A stretch of DNA of 64,000 nucleotides from Sphingobacterium sp. SGG-5 (lineage in GTDB: Bacteria > Bacteroidota > Bacteroidia > Sphingobacteriales > Sphingobacteriaceae). The stretch is taken from the NCBI RefSeq assembly GCF_011043525.1, contig NZ_JAAKGO010000005.1, positions 248,001-312,000 on the forward strand. Reading direction: 5' to 3'. The notes beneath the pieces are model-generated. The model worked only from the letters and a program-made list of their open reading frames with translations, was not told where the DNA came from and did no database searches. Of the stretch, positions 37,923-48,600 are shown piece by piece. The first letter of the stretch is position 1; each line of letters opens with the position of its first letter. The position numbers were made by a program, and so were the translations under genes.

Positions 37923-39071
37923 CTATAGGTCTAATTTGGCACGGATCTGCGCAGGAATAGCATCTTTATGCACCATAAATGAAATCGTATTCAAACGGAT
38001 ATAAGGCAGCGATGCATATAAATATCCCTTGGTCGGACGTATCCCATCTCCTGAGGAATTTTTCGTGTAATAAAATGTCTTTCCATGCTGATCTTTTACA
38101 CGACCTGTAATATGCATCAGGTGATCGTCTGTGATACTATAGCTTTCAAACAATGACTGACGAAGTGCTGGAGGGATTTGCTTTTCGCGATGTATGGCCG
38201 ACGCTAAAAAGTCGTCTTTTTCAGCCTGTTGCATCTTACCTACCTCCTTCTCGAGCACCACTGCCAGCCCCAAGGTATTCGAAAAGCCACTACCATGCGT
38301 GGCAGCATCCCACGCCACTGTAAAACCATGATCTAATGCATAGTCCAGCACCTGTATCAACTCATCCATCGGAAGATTCCGATGGATACCGTTGAACCAG
38401 TTATCCGGCACTTCCAACACAAAAGAGCTATAATAGGGATGATGCGAAAAGGAGGCCAATGTCACATAATCCTTTGCTCGCAGACCAAGGTGGTCCGCAA
38501 AAGTCTTTGGAGTATAGGTTTCGTTTTGATAGCTAAATTCCTGAGGTACTTCACCAAAGAAACGATCTAACAAACTGTCTACACCGCTGCGCCAAGCGAC
38601 ATGTACACCTTTTTTCTGCTGAGCAATAACGGTGTCCACGTAGACCTTTAATGTATTATACAATTCCGTATGATCGTATTTACCATCTGCTGTGCCTTTT
38701 TGGTCATACAGGCTTTGTGGTACCACACCATACAGATCGATCAGCCTCGCCACATCGTACGCCAGCCCTCCCTGTGTAAACCGGGCAGCCCCCTGACGGA
38801 GGATATAGTTGGCAGCCTTTTCTTTATAAGCATGTCGTACTACATACATTTCAGCCAGGTCCAGCGAACCTTTGCCCTGCCGAATTAATTCAGATTCCCA
38901 AAAAGATACGGTGGCAAAACTCCAACAGGTACCTGTAGCGCCCTGCATTTTGAAGGGCGTGTAGGGGTGTTTTAGATCTTCTGTAAACTTATATTGTCCA
39001 ATGGAAACCTGAGCCTGCGCATATACAATCCACACAAAACATACCGAGCATAACAATAAAATTTTCTTCAT
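37923..39071 (-). CDS. C1B papain-fold cysteine peptidase (bleomycin hydrolase/PepC-like), exported
   Basis: 382 residues with a Sec signal (MKKILLLCSVCFVWIVYAQA). Catalytic residues are Gln43, Cys49 in GATGTCWSF, His317 in DDHLMHITG and Asn338 in YTKNSSGDG; the usual Trp after KNS is replaced by Ser. The wide spacing between Cys and His is that of the C1B (bleomycin hydrolase) family rather than of papain. Typical C1B enzymes are cytoplasmic aminopeptidases, while this one is exported, a variant frequent in Bacteroidota. It lies 31 bp after the serine hydrolase gene. Confidence 0.9.
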   Translation of the reverse strand: MKKILLLCSVCFVWIVYAQAQVSIGQYKFTEDLKHPYTPFKMQGATGTCWSFATVSFWESELIRQGKGSLDLAEMYVVRHAYKEKAANYILRQGAARFTQGGLAYDVARLIDLYGVVPQSLYDQKGTADGKYDHTELYNTLKVYVDTVIAQQKKGVHVAWRSGVDSLLDRFFGEVPQEFSYQNETYTPKTFADHLGLRAKDYVTLASFSHHPYYSSFVLEVPDNWFNGIHRNLPMDELIQVLDYALDHGFTVAWDAATHGSGFSNTLGLAVVLEKEVGKMQQAEKDDFLASAIHREKQIPPALRQSLFESYSITDDHLMHITGRVKDQHGKTFYYTKNSSGDGIRPTKGYLYASLPYIRLNTISFMVHKDAIPAQIRAKLDL

Positions 39072-39102
39072 AATACCATTTTTATTTCTTTATCTATATC
39101 CA

Positions 39103-40758
39103 TTAACGTCTCTCAAAAACCAAATTATCCGCCCGCGCCATCGCAAAGCTTTCCTGCGACAAATCTGCCGTAAAACCAACAATTCCTTTCCTTCCATATT
39201 CAAGTGTCAGGATAACGTGATTTGCAGCGATGATCGATAGCTTGTCCCCATCGACGAATGCACGGACACATTTAACGGATTGTCCATTTTCAAACTGCAT
39301 TCGAAAGCTGTTATCTGTCTTCGACCAGTCTATAACAATCTCCCCCCCGGCTTCCTCCGAAAAATAGCGACCGGGTAATCCCGAGAGTCTCGCATCGGAC
39401 AAATCAATGGCTTGCACTTTACGGTAATGCTGTGCACCGTTCGTCGACAAGACGTCCACTTCCGTGCCCGAAAATTTAAACTGTCTGATGTCGGTTTTCC
39501 ACGGATCATTGTACATACCGTTCCACTCCGGATCACGCGCCAGGTACAACGAATCGCCTCTTTGCACCCATTCCAGCACTTCTGGACCATCAACGCACTT
39601 ATATAGACCTACCTGCGCCCGAAGATCAGTTACTTGAATAGACGCAGGGTTGTTTTTTATCGGTAGCCGCAAGGGATGTGCACCGACAAATAAATCGGAA
39701 ACCAGTCGAGCTACCGCAATGGAAGGTACGGATGCATCATTCGACAGATAAGCCACTGATAATTCCAATTCCGGATAATAGGCTAACCAAGAACGGTACC
39801 CTGCTGTCGAGCCGGTATGGCAGATCTCCAACTGATCCTTAATCGTTCGGACAAACAGTGCTCCACAGGTATATTCACTTTTCGTACCATTGGCAAAGGT
39901 GTACGGCAGCAATCTCAACCGTTCGAATTCGTCTCCCCACCTCTTGTCTGCCAACCACTGATTCCATCGAATCAAATCTGCTGTAGTTGTTAACAATGCT
40001 GCATGCCCATAGGTATTTTCAAATGGCATAAACTGCTCGTAACCGTTTCCCGATGCCCGGTATGCTACCGCACGCCCTTGTACAACTTTTCGGAAATCTG
40101 TCCTCCAGCCTGTATATGTCATTCCTACCGGATCGAACAACTCGGTCTGCGTAAAATCCACAAAACGTCGGCCGGTAATACGCTCCACCAACAATACCAG
40201 AAGATTATGATTGGAATTGCTGTAGGCAAAGGCGCTGCCGGGAATAAAATTAAGGCTCTTTTGCCGAAATATAGTCGCGTACACATGCTGTTGGTTGTAT
40301 ACCCGGCTTGTTCTGGGCCATCCCCCCATGGCTACAACAGTACCCCAGTCTTTTATGCCGCTGGTATGCGTAAGTAGATGATGGACCGTAATCGGATACC
40401 CATAGTCTGGCAATTCGGGAATATACCGGTGGACATCATCCGTCAACACCAGTTTACGATCCTTGATTAGCAACAAGATCGCCGCAGCAGTAAATTGTTT
40501 CGAAACAGATCCGGCCTCGAATAACGAATGGGGAGTATTCGGGGTACCCTGTTCCAGTTCGGCCATCCCAAAGGACTTTTGGTAAATGGCTTTCCCGGAT
40601 CGGGCAATCTGCAATACCCCTCCCGGAGTTCGCTGATTCCAGGACGAAAAGCCCTTTTCGATCACAGCTATACTGTCTGGCGACCACTGTGCTTTCCCGA
40701 GTTGTACCGCCAGTACAAGTACCAAACATATCAAATATCGGGTAATCCTATTTTTCAT
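39103..40758 (-). CDS. Serine beta-lactamase-like hydrolase (S12/class C type), exported
   Basis: About 551 residues from the ATG at 40758, which starts a clean signal peptide ending near GKAQ. The penicillin-binding fold shows Ser84-x-x-Lys87 in SVSKQFTA, a YSN triad residue set in FAYSNSNHN, and HTGS in place of KTG. A C-terminal lipocalin-like beta domain (about 365-551) follows. This family contains D-aminopeptidases, DD-peptidases, esterases and class C-like lactamases. Within a peptidase operon that ends with a racemase, D-amino-acid peptide hydrolysis is an attractive but unproven function. Confidence 0.88.
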   Translation of the reverse strand: MKNRITRYLICLVLVLAVQLGKAQWSPDSIAVIEKGFSSWNQRTPGGVLQIARSGKAIYQKSFGMAELEQGTPNTPHSLFEAGSVSKQFTAAAILLLIKDRKLVLTDDVHRYIPELPDYGYPITVHHLLTHTSGIKDWGTVVAMGGWPRTSRVYNQQHVYATIFRQKSLNFIPGSAFAYSNSNHNLLVLLVERITGRRFVDFTQTELFDPVGMTYTGWRTDFRKVVQGRAVAYRASGNGYEQFMPFENTYGHAALLTTTADLIRWNQWLADKRWGDEFERLRLLPYTFANGTKSEYTCGALFVRTIKDQLEICHTGSTAGYRSWLAYYPELELSVAYLSNDASVPSIAVARLVSDLFVGAHPLRLPIKNNPASIQVTDLRAQVGLYKCVDGPEVLEWVQRGDSLYLARDPEWNGMYNDPWKTDIRQFKFSGTEVDVLSTNGAQHYRKVQAIDLSDARLSGLPGRYFSEEAGGEIVIDWSKTDNSFRMQFENGQSVKCVRAFVDGDKLSIIAANHVILTLEYGRKGIVGFTADLSQESFAMARADNLVFERR

Positions 40759-40785
40759 AGCATTCAATCCTTTATTCTCCGTGCA

Positions 40786-42099
40786 TTAACGAGGTATACC
40801 ATAGAAGAAATCGGTAGCGTCATCGACCGCATACAGACCTGCGATTAAATGGGGCGAATTTGGATCGGGGTTTTCGACCCAGTCTATCCGAAATGTCTTA
40901 GCCGCAAAAAAATCAGCTGTAAAAGGCTTCATTACACGTTCATCATTAAATAAGGTATTGTTGTCCCGTCTTAGATACGTAAATTGTAGTGTGCCGTTGG
41001 AATTGACCTGTAAACGATACCAAATTCCCACTGTAAACTCGACACCTGTTTCCGGATGCCTGTAACGAAAGTGAATGGAAACTTCATCATTGGCCAGAAA
41101 GCGCATAATAGCGTAATCCAACAACATGCGACCTGTAGGAGGGCCCATATAAAGTAAGTTGTTTTCCTTAGCCTGCTCCCATCTATCGGTCAATCCCAAA
41201 GAAAGGGCCGAATTGATTTGTTCGCCATTAAATTCAATCGTCGAAAATCCCTTTCCATAGCCCACCATCGGTGCAAGGGAAAATAGTGGCGTCGATGAAA
41301 CCGTCATCTCAACACGCTGTCCCTTCGACTGAACAAAATAGGTCTCGTTAGCTTCATCCCAGCTAATGTCAGTAAACGTGTATGCACCTTTGGAGTACGG
41401 GGTTTTCAATGAAATCCCTTGGGTATTATAGGTGTACGGCACGGTGGTAAATTGTCCGTTTTGCCCCGCAAACACCACAACCTTCTGCTCGGTATTGACC
41501 ATAAATTGCAAATCATCTGTCAAAGTAGACGCAAAGCGATTTCGCTTTATTGTTGTTGCGATATCTAAAACTTTCCCCGATTGCCAATCCTGTTTATCCT
41601 GTTGGGTCGCCTTGACCATATAGAAGTCAATCTTGTTGAGCTTTCCTTGAAAGCGCAACGTGTTCCCTACAGATTCCAGAAGAGCAAATTCATAATCGGA
41701 GCCATAACCTTGCCCCGGCTGACCATCGAAAACATTCCGGTTAGGGTCCGCTAAGAGATGAAGATAGGAATATGTATCAAAAATTAACAAGGACTGTTGG
41801 CTGGATTTAAGCCTCCAAGTGGATTCATTCACTTCCGTAACTGTTTCTTCCGTCAGATCACCGACCATTTCCACACGACCGTCCTCATGAAAGACAAAAT
41901 GAAATGAGTAACCGCCGCCGAATTTGGTGTAGATATAACCGTTCCAGCCATATTCGGCAGACACCAGTTTGTCTTTATAGGACCTCAACGCTTCATTAAG
42001 ACGTTCGTCGGGATCTCCTAATACAGGTTCCAGTTCTTTTTGACAAGAGGCAACGGTTAAAGTCAAAAACACCAGGATATATAAACTAAATCTTTTCAT
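40786..42099 (-). CDS. DUF4302 lipoprotein
   Basis: 437 residues; lipobox VASC followed by QKELEPV. The sequence fits the DUF4302 family, lipoproteins that accompany SusCD and Mx1-type peptidase genes in Bacteroidota. Recognisable stretches are LRSYKDKLVSAEYGWNGYIYTKFGGGYSF and the C-terminal tail with FFYGIPR. The tail resembles two tail segments of the neighbouring metallopeptidase. No enzyme motif is visible; substrate or partner binding at the cell surface is likely. It starts 7 bp after the peptidase stop. Confidence 0.86.
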   Translation of the reverse strand: MKRFSLYILVFLTLTVASCQKELEPVLGDPDERLNEALRSYKDKLVSAEYGWNGYIYTKFGGGYSFHFVFHEDGRVEMVGDLTEETVTEVNESTWRLKSSQQSLLIFDTYSYLHLLADPNRNVFDGQPGQGYGSDYEFALLESVGNTLRFQGKLNKIDFYMVKATQQDKQDWQSGKVLDIATTIKRNRFASTLTDDLQFMVNTEQKVVVFAGQNGQFTTVPYTYNTQGISLKTPYSKGAYTFTDISWDEANETYFVQSKGQRVEMTVSSTPLFSLAPMVGYGKGFSTIEFNGEQINSALSLGLTDRWEQAKENNLLYMGPPTGRMLLDYAIMRFLANDEVSIHFRYRHPETGVEFTVGIWYRLQVNSNGTLQFTYLRRDNNTLFNDERVMKPFTADFFAAKTFRIDWVENPDPNSPHLIAGLYAVDDATDFFYGIPR

Positions 42100-42106
42100 T
42101 GTTTCA

Positions 42107-44092
42107 TTAATTAAATACTGTTGGCATATTAGCCGCAGTCGTCGCTGTTAGGATAGGAAAGTTATTCACCAATCCGAAAAAATAATTATTCGGACTATTG
42201 ACCGGAATAATCATACCGTATTTCTGCCCTGTCGGTGGAACCGCAACGGTTTCAGGTGCATAGATAATCCGCATTCCACCAGAGTTGATGATATATTTGT
42301 CAAAAAATGGTTGCAGGGTTGTTCGAAGATTAGCTGCATTACCATTAAAGGTATCATTTGTTAAATTCGTCACTTTGGCTATACCATTTGCATCGATGGA
42401 AAGATTTAAATTGTAACGAGCGACCGAATTGGGGCTGGTGATGTTCGAGGCATGTCCGTAGAACACGGCTAACTTGGCGTCATTAAGTGTTGCCCCAATA
42501 TACAGCGCCATACCGAAGAGCGTTCGGTGATTAGTCGGATAACTTGCATGCGATTCACGAACCGCTGCTTTAACAGCCTCCCAATCATCTTTAAATCCCT
42601 GTGATTGCGCGGTGTGCTCGGAAAACAAAAGCGTCGAATACAATTTGTCAGATCCGGTCCCGAGTTGGTCATGTAGTTGTTCTTGGGGATCGGTGGTACT
42701 AAAAGGCCATACACTTGACGTCAAATCCACATTGCCTAACTCACCAACAATAAAAGATTGTGGGTCGTCTGCCTGCGCAATATGGATATACTTTTCGTCT
42801 CCCAGCGGAGGTGCAATCGTTTCATCCGCCCATTGTACCAAAAAAGAATTTGCATCAAGCCATTCTTTTAGGAAGGGATCCAACGCAGGCAAAATACGTA
42901 GACTGCTCGCCGGCGTAGGGCTGGAGAAATATGCAAACCGATAGCCACCATCCGATTGGGGTATAATCTGATAGTTTAAGCGCTGAGGAACACTCCATAT
43001 CCCATTTGCTTCGTAATAGTAGAAAATCAACTGTACGGTATTATTACTCGTAAAGTGCATGGAAAACTTATTATGAAACGATCTACCATCGCTCATAATG
43101 AGTAGATTTGACGCAGCTTGTGCCCATAAGTTCTTCAGATTGGCCGGGATAGACGAGTGCTCCATATCCACAATCACGGATTTATAGACCTTGTCGTCGC
43201 CCAACTGTGGATACAGCGGCGCATCGAAATCGGGCTCAACCACGGGTTCCTCGACAAGCTCATCCAACTTTTCGGCCAATGCATCTGCCCACGCCCATAT
43301 ATCCACATTCCAGACCTGAGCGAAATAATCGACAAGAATAGCCGTTTTCTGCCGCAGTAAGGCTTGGCCTTCTGCATTAGCTGATGCAATAATGCTTTCA
43401 AAGCCTGCCCTGCCGTTCACCAGGATGTTGGCGGTTATTTCCGCAAAATCTTCATTTGTTGTACTCATCGAGTATGCATTCACAAATCCCGCGTTCCGGG
43501 CATTCTGCAGGGTGACAGCGTTCCAATTGGAGGTATACGCTCCGGGGGTTATCGTTTTGAATTCTACAGGGTACATCACCTTTTGGTGCAAAATATGGGT
43601 CAATTCGTGATAAATCACCCGTACTTTACTTTTGACTTCCGCTGCACTCTCCCCCCCAAAATCGTTGACGCCAAAAAGAAAGACTTTACGGGCATTTTCC
43701 GCAATACCCGCATAAATTGTCCCATCGACATTATAAAAATAACTCCCCGCCAGCATAAGCTGCTTCGGAAAATGCTTTTTCACAAAGTCGGGGCCATTTA
43801 CCTGCGCTGTCACATCGATGACAGCCGATTTAACAAAGTTCATGAACGGCTGTATTTTATCCATATCCACAGGTACGAACGTCCTGTTCTGTGCAAATTC
43901 GGATGCGTCCCAACGGTACTTAACTTCAATATTGTAGGGATCGGTAAAGGTTTCCTGTAACCAATCGTCTACCTCCGTACGTGGCCATCCATCACGATCA
44001 TATTCGCCGATTTGCTTATCGAGAGGTAGTTCGGTTTTGCAACTTGTTGCAAATACGACCCAAAAGAGGAATATATATTTCAATGCTTTCAT
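42107..44092 (-). CDS. Zinc metallopeptidase lipoprotein (Peptidase_Mx1 type) with two DUF4302-like C-terminal repeats
   Basis: About 661 residues from the ATG at 44092, chosen because it begins a lipoprotein signal (VFATSC). The zinc motif is H162-E163-L-T-H166 in IYHELTHILHQ; an acidic NEDFAE segment at 213-218 probably gives the third ligand. The peptidase part ends near 300. The C-terminal half holds two copies of a DUF4302-like module whose tails read SFLVQWADE...FIVGELGN and GGMRIIYAPE...YFFGLVNN. The next gene is a stand-alone DUF4302 protein with the same tail. It should cut proteins at the cell surface before uptake by the SusCD pair upstream. Confidence 0.88.
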   Translation of the reverse strand: MKALKYIFLFWVVFATSCKTELPLDKQIGEYDRDGWPRTEVDDWLQETFTDPYNIEVKYRWDASEFAQNRTFVPVDMDKIQPFMNFVKSAVIDVTAQVNGPDFVKKHFPKQLMLAGSYFYNVDGTIYAGIAENARKVFLFGVNDFGGESAAEVKSKVRVIYHELTHILHQKVMYPVEFKTITPGAYTSNWNAVTLQNARNAGFVNAYSMSTTNEDFAEITANILVNGRAGFESIIASANAEGQALLRQKTAILVDYFAQVWNVDIWAWADALAEKLDELVEEPVVEPDFDAPLYPQLGDDKVYKSVIVDMEHSSIPANLKNLWAQAASNLLIMSDGRSFHNKFSMHFTSNNTVQLIFYYYEANGIWSVPQRLNYQIIPQSDGGYRFAYFSSPTPASSLRILPALDPFLKEWLDANSFLVQWADETIAPPLGDEKYIHIAQADDPQSFIVGELGNVDLTSSVWPFSTTDPQEQLHDQLGTGSDKLYSTLLFSEHTAQSQGFKDDWEAVKAAVRESHASYPTNHRTLFGMALYIGATLNDAKLAVFYGHASNITSPNSVARYNLNLSIDANGIAKVTNLTNDTFNGNAANLRTTLQPFFDKYIINSGGMRIIYAPETVAVPPTGQKYGMIIPVNSPNNYFFGLVNNFPILTATTAANMPTVFN

Positions 44093-44128
44093 TTCACTAT
44101 TTTTTTTTATATCTGTAATCATCCACCT

Positions 44129-45604
44129 TTATCTTGGATTCGGTTGTATGCCGGGATCGTTTAGCGCTTCCTGTGGCAACTGCAATGTCCTTCGTGGATC
44201 ACCGGCGGATAGCGTATAGGTATTGCCCTCTAGATCCTTATGGACAACCGACAGGCGATGACGAAGTATGTCAAACCACCTCATACCCTCGTGGATAAAT
44301 TCAGGCCGCTTCAGATCCAATATAGCTTTGATCAGCGCTTCTCCGTCATCACCTACGCCGTAATAGGATCTTGCTTTATCCAGCGTGAGATCATGTGTGG
44401 ACGAATTATATCCCGTTACTCGTTGGCTGATAAAAGTATTGATATCTGCCAACGCGTCATCGTAGCGTTCCAACATAATGTATGCTTCAGCGCGGTTGAA
44501 TAGCACCTCTTCGGTGGTCAATGCAGGAATGACAGTATATCCATATCCCGTCGTTCCGCTGGCTCCACCTATCCGAGCAAAAAAGTAGGTGAATTTCCGC
44601 ACATAATATGAAGTCAGCCCGACTTGACCGGTGATATAGGCCAATGCCCCGCCTGTAATATTCGATTCGCCTCCTAAACCGAATATCTGGTTACGCAGTA
44701 CTGACGAGGTGCTATAGCGATAGTCTCTCCACCGGCTTCCCCACCAGGATTGGGTTTCAATAAGCAACAGATTTGCTGGTTCTGTAGCTTTCGTATATTC
44801 TACCGCGAGCTCATTATAGCTCAGGTTTTTATAACGACCTGTCCAAGGTCTCATTTTTGCGACGACATTTCCGTCAGGAAACACAAGATCAGCATGTTCG
44901 ATTGCACTTTCCGGCTTCTGCCAGAATAAGTAAAACCGTGTAGCAAAGGCATGCGCTGCCCTGCGGGTAAAGTGAAACGGAGCCACACTATATGCATCGT
45001 CTTTCAACAACGGCAATCCTGCTTTTAGATCCTTTTCGATCTGCTCATAGACATACTCGACGGTATGCCGACCGTAACTTTGCTCTACCACTGTCTCCGG
45101 TTGGGTAATGTAAGGTATGCCTAAATCCTCAGCCGCAGTATCCTTATCATAACTTTTGGAAAACAAATTCACCAACATAAAATGCGCATAAGCCCGGGCC
45201 AGTAACGCTTCTCCTTTCCAAGGCATATATTCCGCTCCCCCACCCATTTCCTCAATGGCGCGCAGCGCATGGTTGGCTACTGCAATGGCCTTATAGGCAT
45301 CATTCCAATAACTCGTCGGCGAGTCCCGCGATATGGAACGAACATTATTCCAAAAGTAAGAATCGGTATTAATTGCGTCAGCACGCCCCTCCACATAATT
45401 GTCGGTCACGTTGTCCGTCATCGCCTCCGCAAACATCATATAATTACCCGAAGGATAGGCCGTAACCAGTAGTTTACCTACCTTTTCAGGTGTATTGATC
45501 TGGGTTCGCTGATCAGGTGCCTGTTCCAGATATTTTTTACATCCCAACAACAAAAAAGCTGAACATGTAATTAGTAATATTGTCTGATTATTCATCTTTC
45601 TCAT
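44129..45604 (-). CDS. SusD/RagB nutrient-binding lipoprotein of the peptidase locus
   Basis: 491 residues; lipobox LLLGC followed by KKYLEQAPDQRTQI. SusD hallmarks: GEALLARAYAHFMLVNLFSKSY (about 130-151) and a C-terminal RPEFIHEGMRWFDILRH. The start lies 3 bp after the SusC stop, so the pair is made together. With the peptidase genes downstream it probably binds peptides or protein fragments. Confidence 0.95.
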   Translation of the reverse strand: MRKMNNQTILLITCSAFLLLGCKKYLEQAPDQRTQINTPEKVGKLLVTAYPSGNYMMFAEAMTDNVTDNYVEGRADAINTDSYFWNNVRSISRDSPTSYWNDAYKAIAVANHALRAIEEMGGGAEYMPWKGEALLARAYAHFMLVNLFSKSYDKDTAAEDLGIPYITQPETVVEQSYGRHTVEYVYEQIEKDLKAGLPLLKDDAYSVAPFHFTRRAAHAFATRFYLFWQKPESAIEHADLVFPDGNVVAKMRPWTGRYKNLSYNELAVEYTKATEPANLLLIETQSWWGSRWRDYRYSTSSVLRNQIFGLGGESNITGGALAYITGQVGLTSYYVRKFTYFFARIGGASGTTGYGYTVIPALTTEEVLFNRAEAYIMLERYDDALADINTFISQRVTGYNSSTHDLTLDKARSYYGVGDDGEALIKAILDLKRPEFIHEGMRWFDILRHRLSVVHKDLEGNTYTLSAGDPRRTLQLPQEALNDPGIQPNPR

Positions 45605-45607
45605 AGT

Positions 45608-48600
45608 CTAAATTCCCAATTTTAACGATAAAGTGAACTGTTGAGGCATAGGTAGGGCTACTCCTCCCGAATTAAAAAATTCAGGATCCTGCCCGCGCAA
45701 GCGTTTATCGGCATACAATAAAAATAGATTGGTTCCATGCAAGCTAAAAGAAAGGCTGTTCACCCCCAAAGCTTTCACCAGGCGGTCATCCATATTATAT
45801 CCCAATGAAACCGTCTTCAAACGGATAAATGACCCATCGACTACCCGGTAGTCCGAATAGTTGTAGGTATTATAAGGCCAAGCAGCCCCCAGTTCTGTAT
45901 ACTCCCTGAACTCCAATATAGAGGGTACGCCCGTAAACTGCTCGTCTCCGATCATTACCCTTCTGTCAAAAAACTCATTGGGCATCGCTGAAATATCGGA
46001 GTACACACTTTTATAAAAAGGATTTAAACGTATTTTATTGCCGGTCTGATAGCTAAAAAACACATTTAAAGAAAACTGTTTGTAATGAAACGTATTTGAA
46101 AAACCACCTGTCACCAATGGATCCACAGACCCTTCGTAGATCAATATATCCGTAGCGCTGCTTTGCATATTGATATTTACACCTGGACGGCTATTTTCGG
46201 TAATATACGATGGGATCCCGGTAAATGGATCCAAACCTAAGAAGGGAATAGAATAGAGCCCTCTGACGGCTCCACCTTCCTTCACCCCTCCTGTTGGAAC
46301 AACCATATTATAGATCACAGGCGTATTTTTCAGATTTGTAATTTTATTTTTATTATAACCAAAGGTCAGATTAGCGTTGTACTTAAAATCCTCTTGGTTC
46401 ACGGCCTTTCCTCCCAACGTCAGCTCTACGCCCTGAGATTTCATATCAGCGTAGTTAGCTTGTTTAAAGGCCTGCCCGCCGATGCCGGACGTGCGATAGG
46501 AACCGATCAGGTCAAAACCATTTCGATTGTAATAGTCCGCAGAAAAATGAAGCTTCCCACGATAAAAACCTACATCTAACCCGATATTAGCTTCATATTG
46601 CTTCTCCCAGGTAAGCTCCGCATTTTCGAGGCTAACCAATTGAATACTGGACTCCAGTTCCGAAAGATTAGGTCTAAAAGTAGAACCGTCCCTGAATATG
46701 GCGGAAGAGTTGGTCGCACTTCCCATGCTGGCCGTCAACCCATACGTTCCCCGTAATTTCAGAAAATCGACAACATGTGCATTTTCCATAAAACTTTCCT
46801 CGTCGATATTCCAAGCCGCACTCAACGTCCATGTCGGCAACCACCGTGCCGTCGTACTCATCCCCATCTGGTTGGAACCATCGTAGCGGAATGTCAGGTT
46901 AGCAACATACCTCCGGTCATAGGCATAGTTTGCATTGGCAAAAAACGCGGTATATCGATCATACCATTCATTTAGACCGAAGTAACTATCGCTGCTTTCC
47001 AACAGCTGTTTGATAATGCGATAATCTGTAAAAGGAACACCTCCGCTATCAAATTGATAACCATATCCCCTATTATAATTCCGACGGCGGTTGGCATATT
47101 TGATCTCCTGCCCGAGGAATGCAGACACGGTGTGTTTGTCGTCAAATTCGCGGTTCCATTTTACGGTATTGCGCATGTAAAAGTTGATCATTTCATCATC
47201 CGTGATATGCAAAAGCCCACCCTGTGGCAATACCACCATTGGTTCGGCTATAGCAAAGTCAGGATCTGTATAGAGATAGGGATTGCCGGACACCACTGAC
47301 GAGGACCAGTTTGCCCGATAGGCCTGGGCCATATTGGAATACTCGGTGACCCGCTGATCACGCCCTGTCTTGACATACCGCATCGATCCGAGTACATTAA
47401 ATTCAAAATCTTTCAAAAATTTATACCCCAAATCACCCTGAAGCTTTAAGTCCATGACACGGACGTTAAGACTATTGTTATTCAATTCATTGAGGATGTT
47501 GAAGGGAGCATACGAACGCCTGAAATACTCCAGGTTCCCGTCTTCATCGTATGCGGTAAGTGTACGGCTTGTATTCAGTGCATAGCTGAAGGGGTTGATG
47601 TCAAAATCTCGTGTATATTCACCTCGAACGGCATCATCTACACGCGTATTGGACCCCGGCGCGTCTTGATCCCTCACCGATCCACTGACAATAGTACCTA
47701 AGGTCACTTTATCGGAAAGCTTATAATTGGAACGTATGTTGGCCGTATAACGCTGTGCCTGATCCGCTATGGTCCACCCACTGTCCTTATAGTAACTGGT
47801 CGAAAAATAGTGTTGTGCATTTTCTGTTCCAGAAGAGACCGATACCGCATGTTCTTGCACAAAAGAATTATTGAACAACAAATCAAACCAATCGGTATTT
47901 GCATTTGCGTAACGCGTGAGAAAAGCATTCTGTGCCACTGTTGTATTGGGCAAACCGAACTGACCGGAAGTTTCGTCATACGTATTGATAAGATCATACA
48001 TCTTGGCAAACACGCCACCGTCCCTCGCCGTAGAGATCGTCGAATGATTTAACCAGCCTTTACGCTCCAGTTCGAGGTAAACGGACATCTGGTCTGCCGA
48101 GTTCATGATATCATACGTGCGATAGCTCGGTTTCAGATAGGATGAGAAATTGCCGTTGTACATGACACGGGCTTTCCCCGATTTCCCCTTTTTTGTGGTG
48201 ATAACCACTACTCCGTTCATTGCACGTGCGCCATAAAGCGCGGTCGCCGAAGCGTCTTTCAACACCTCGAAGCTTTCAATATCGTTTGCATTTATACCCG
48301 CTACAGACGAACCCAGTAGTGTTAATGGATCGCCGCTGGAAAGCTGGTCATTAGATACATTTACCACATCCTCCAACACTACACCATCAACGACCCACAA
48401 AGGCTTGTTTTCGCCGCTAATTGATGTTGCTCCCCGCACACGAATCTTCGGAGCCGTGCCAAACGTACCGGAGACATTTTGTACCGACACACCGGCTACC
48501 CTACCTTCAAGCATCCGACTGACGTCGGCAACTCCCTCCATTTTGACATCCTCCATCTTTACCTGTGTCGCTGCACCCGTAAACAATTTCCGGTTGATAG

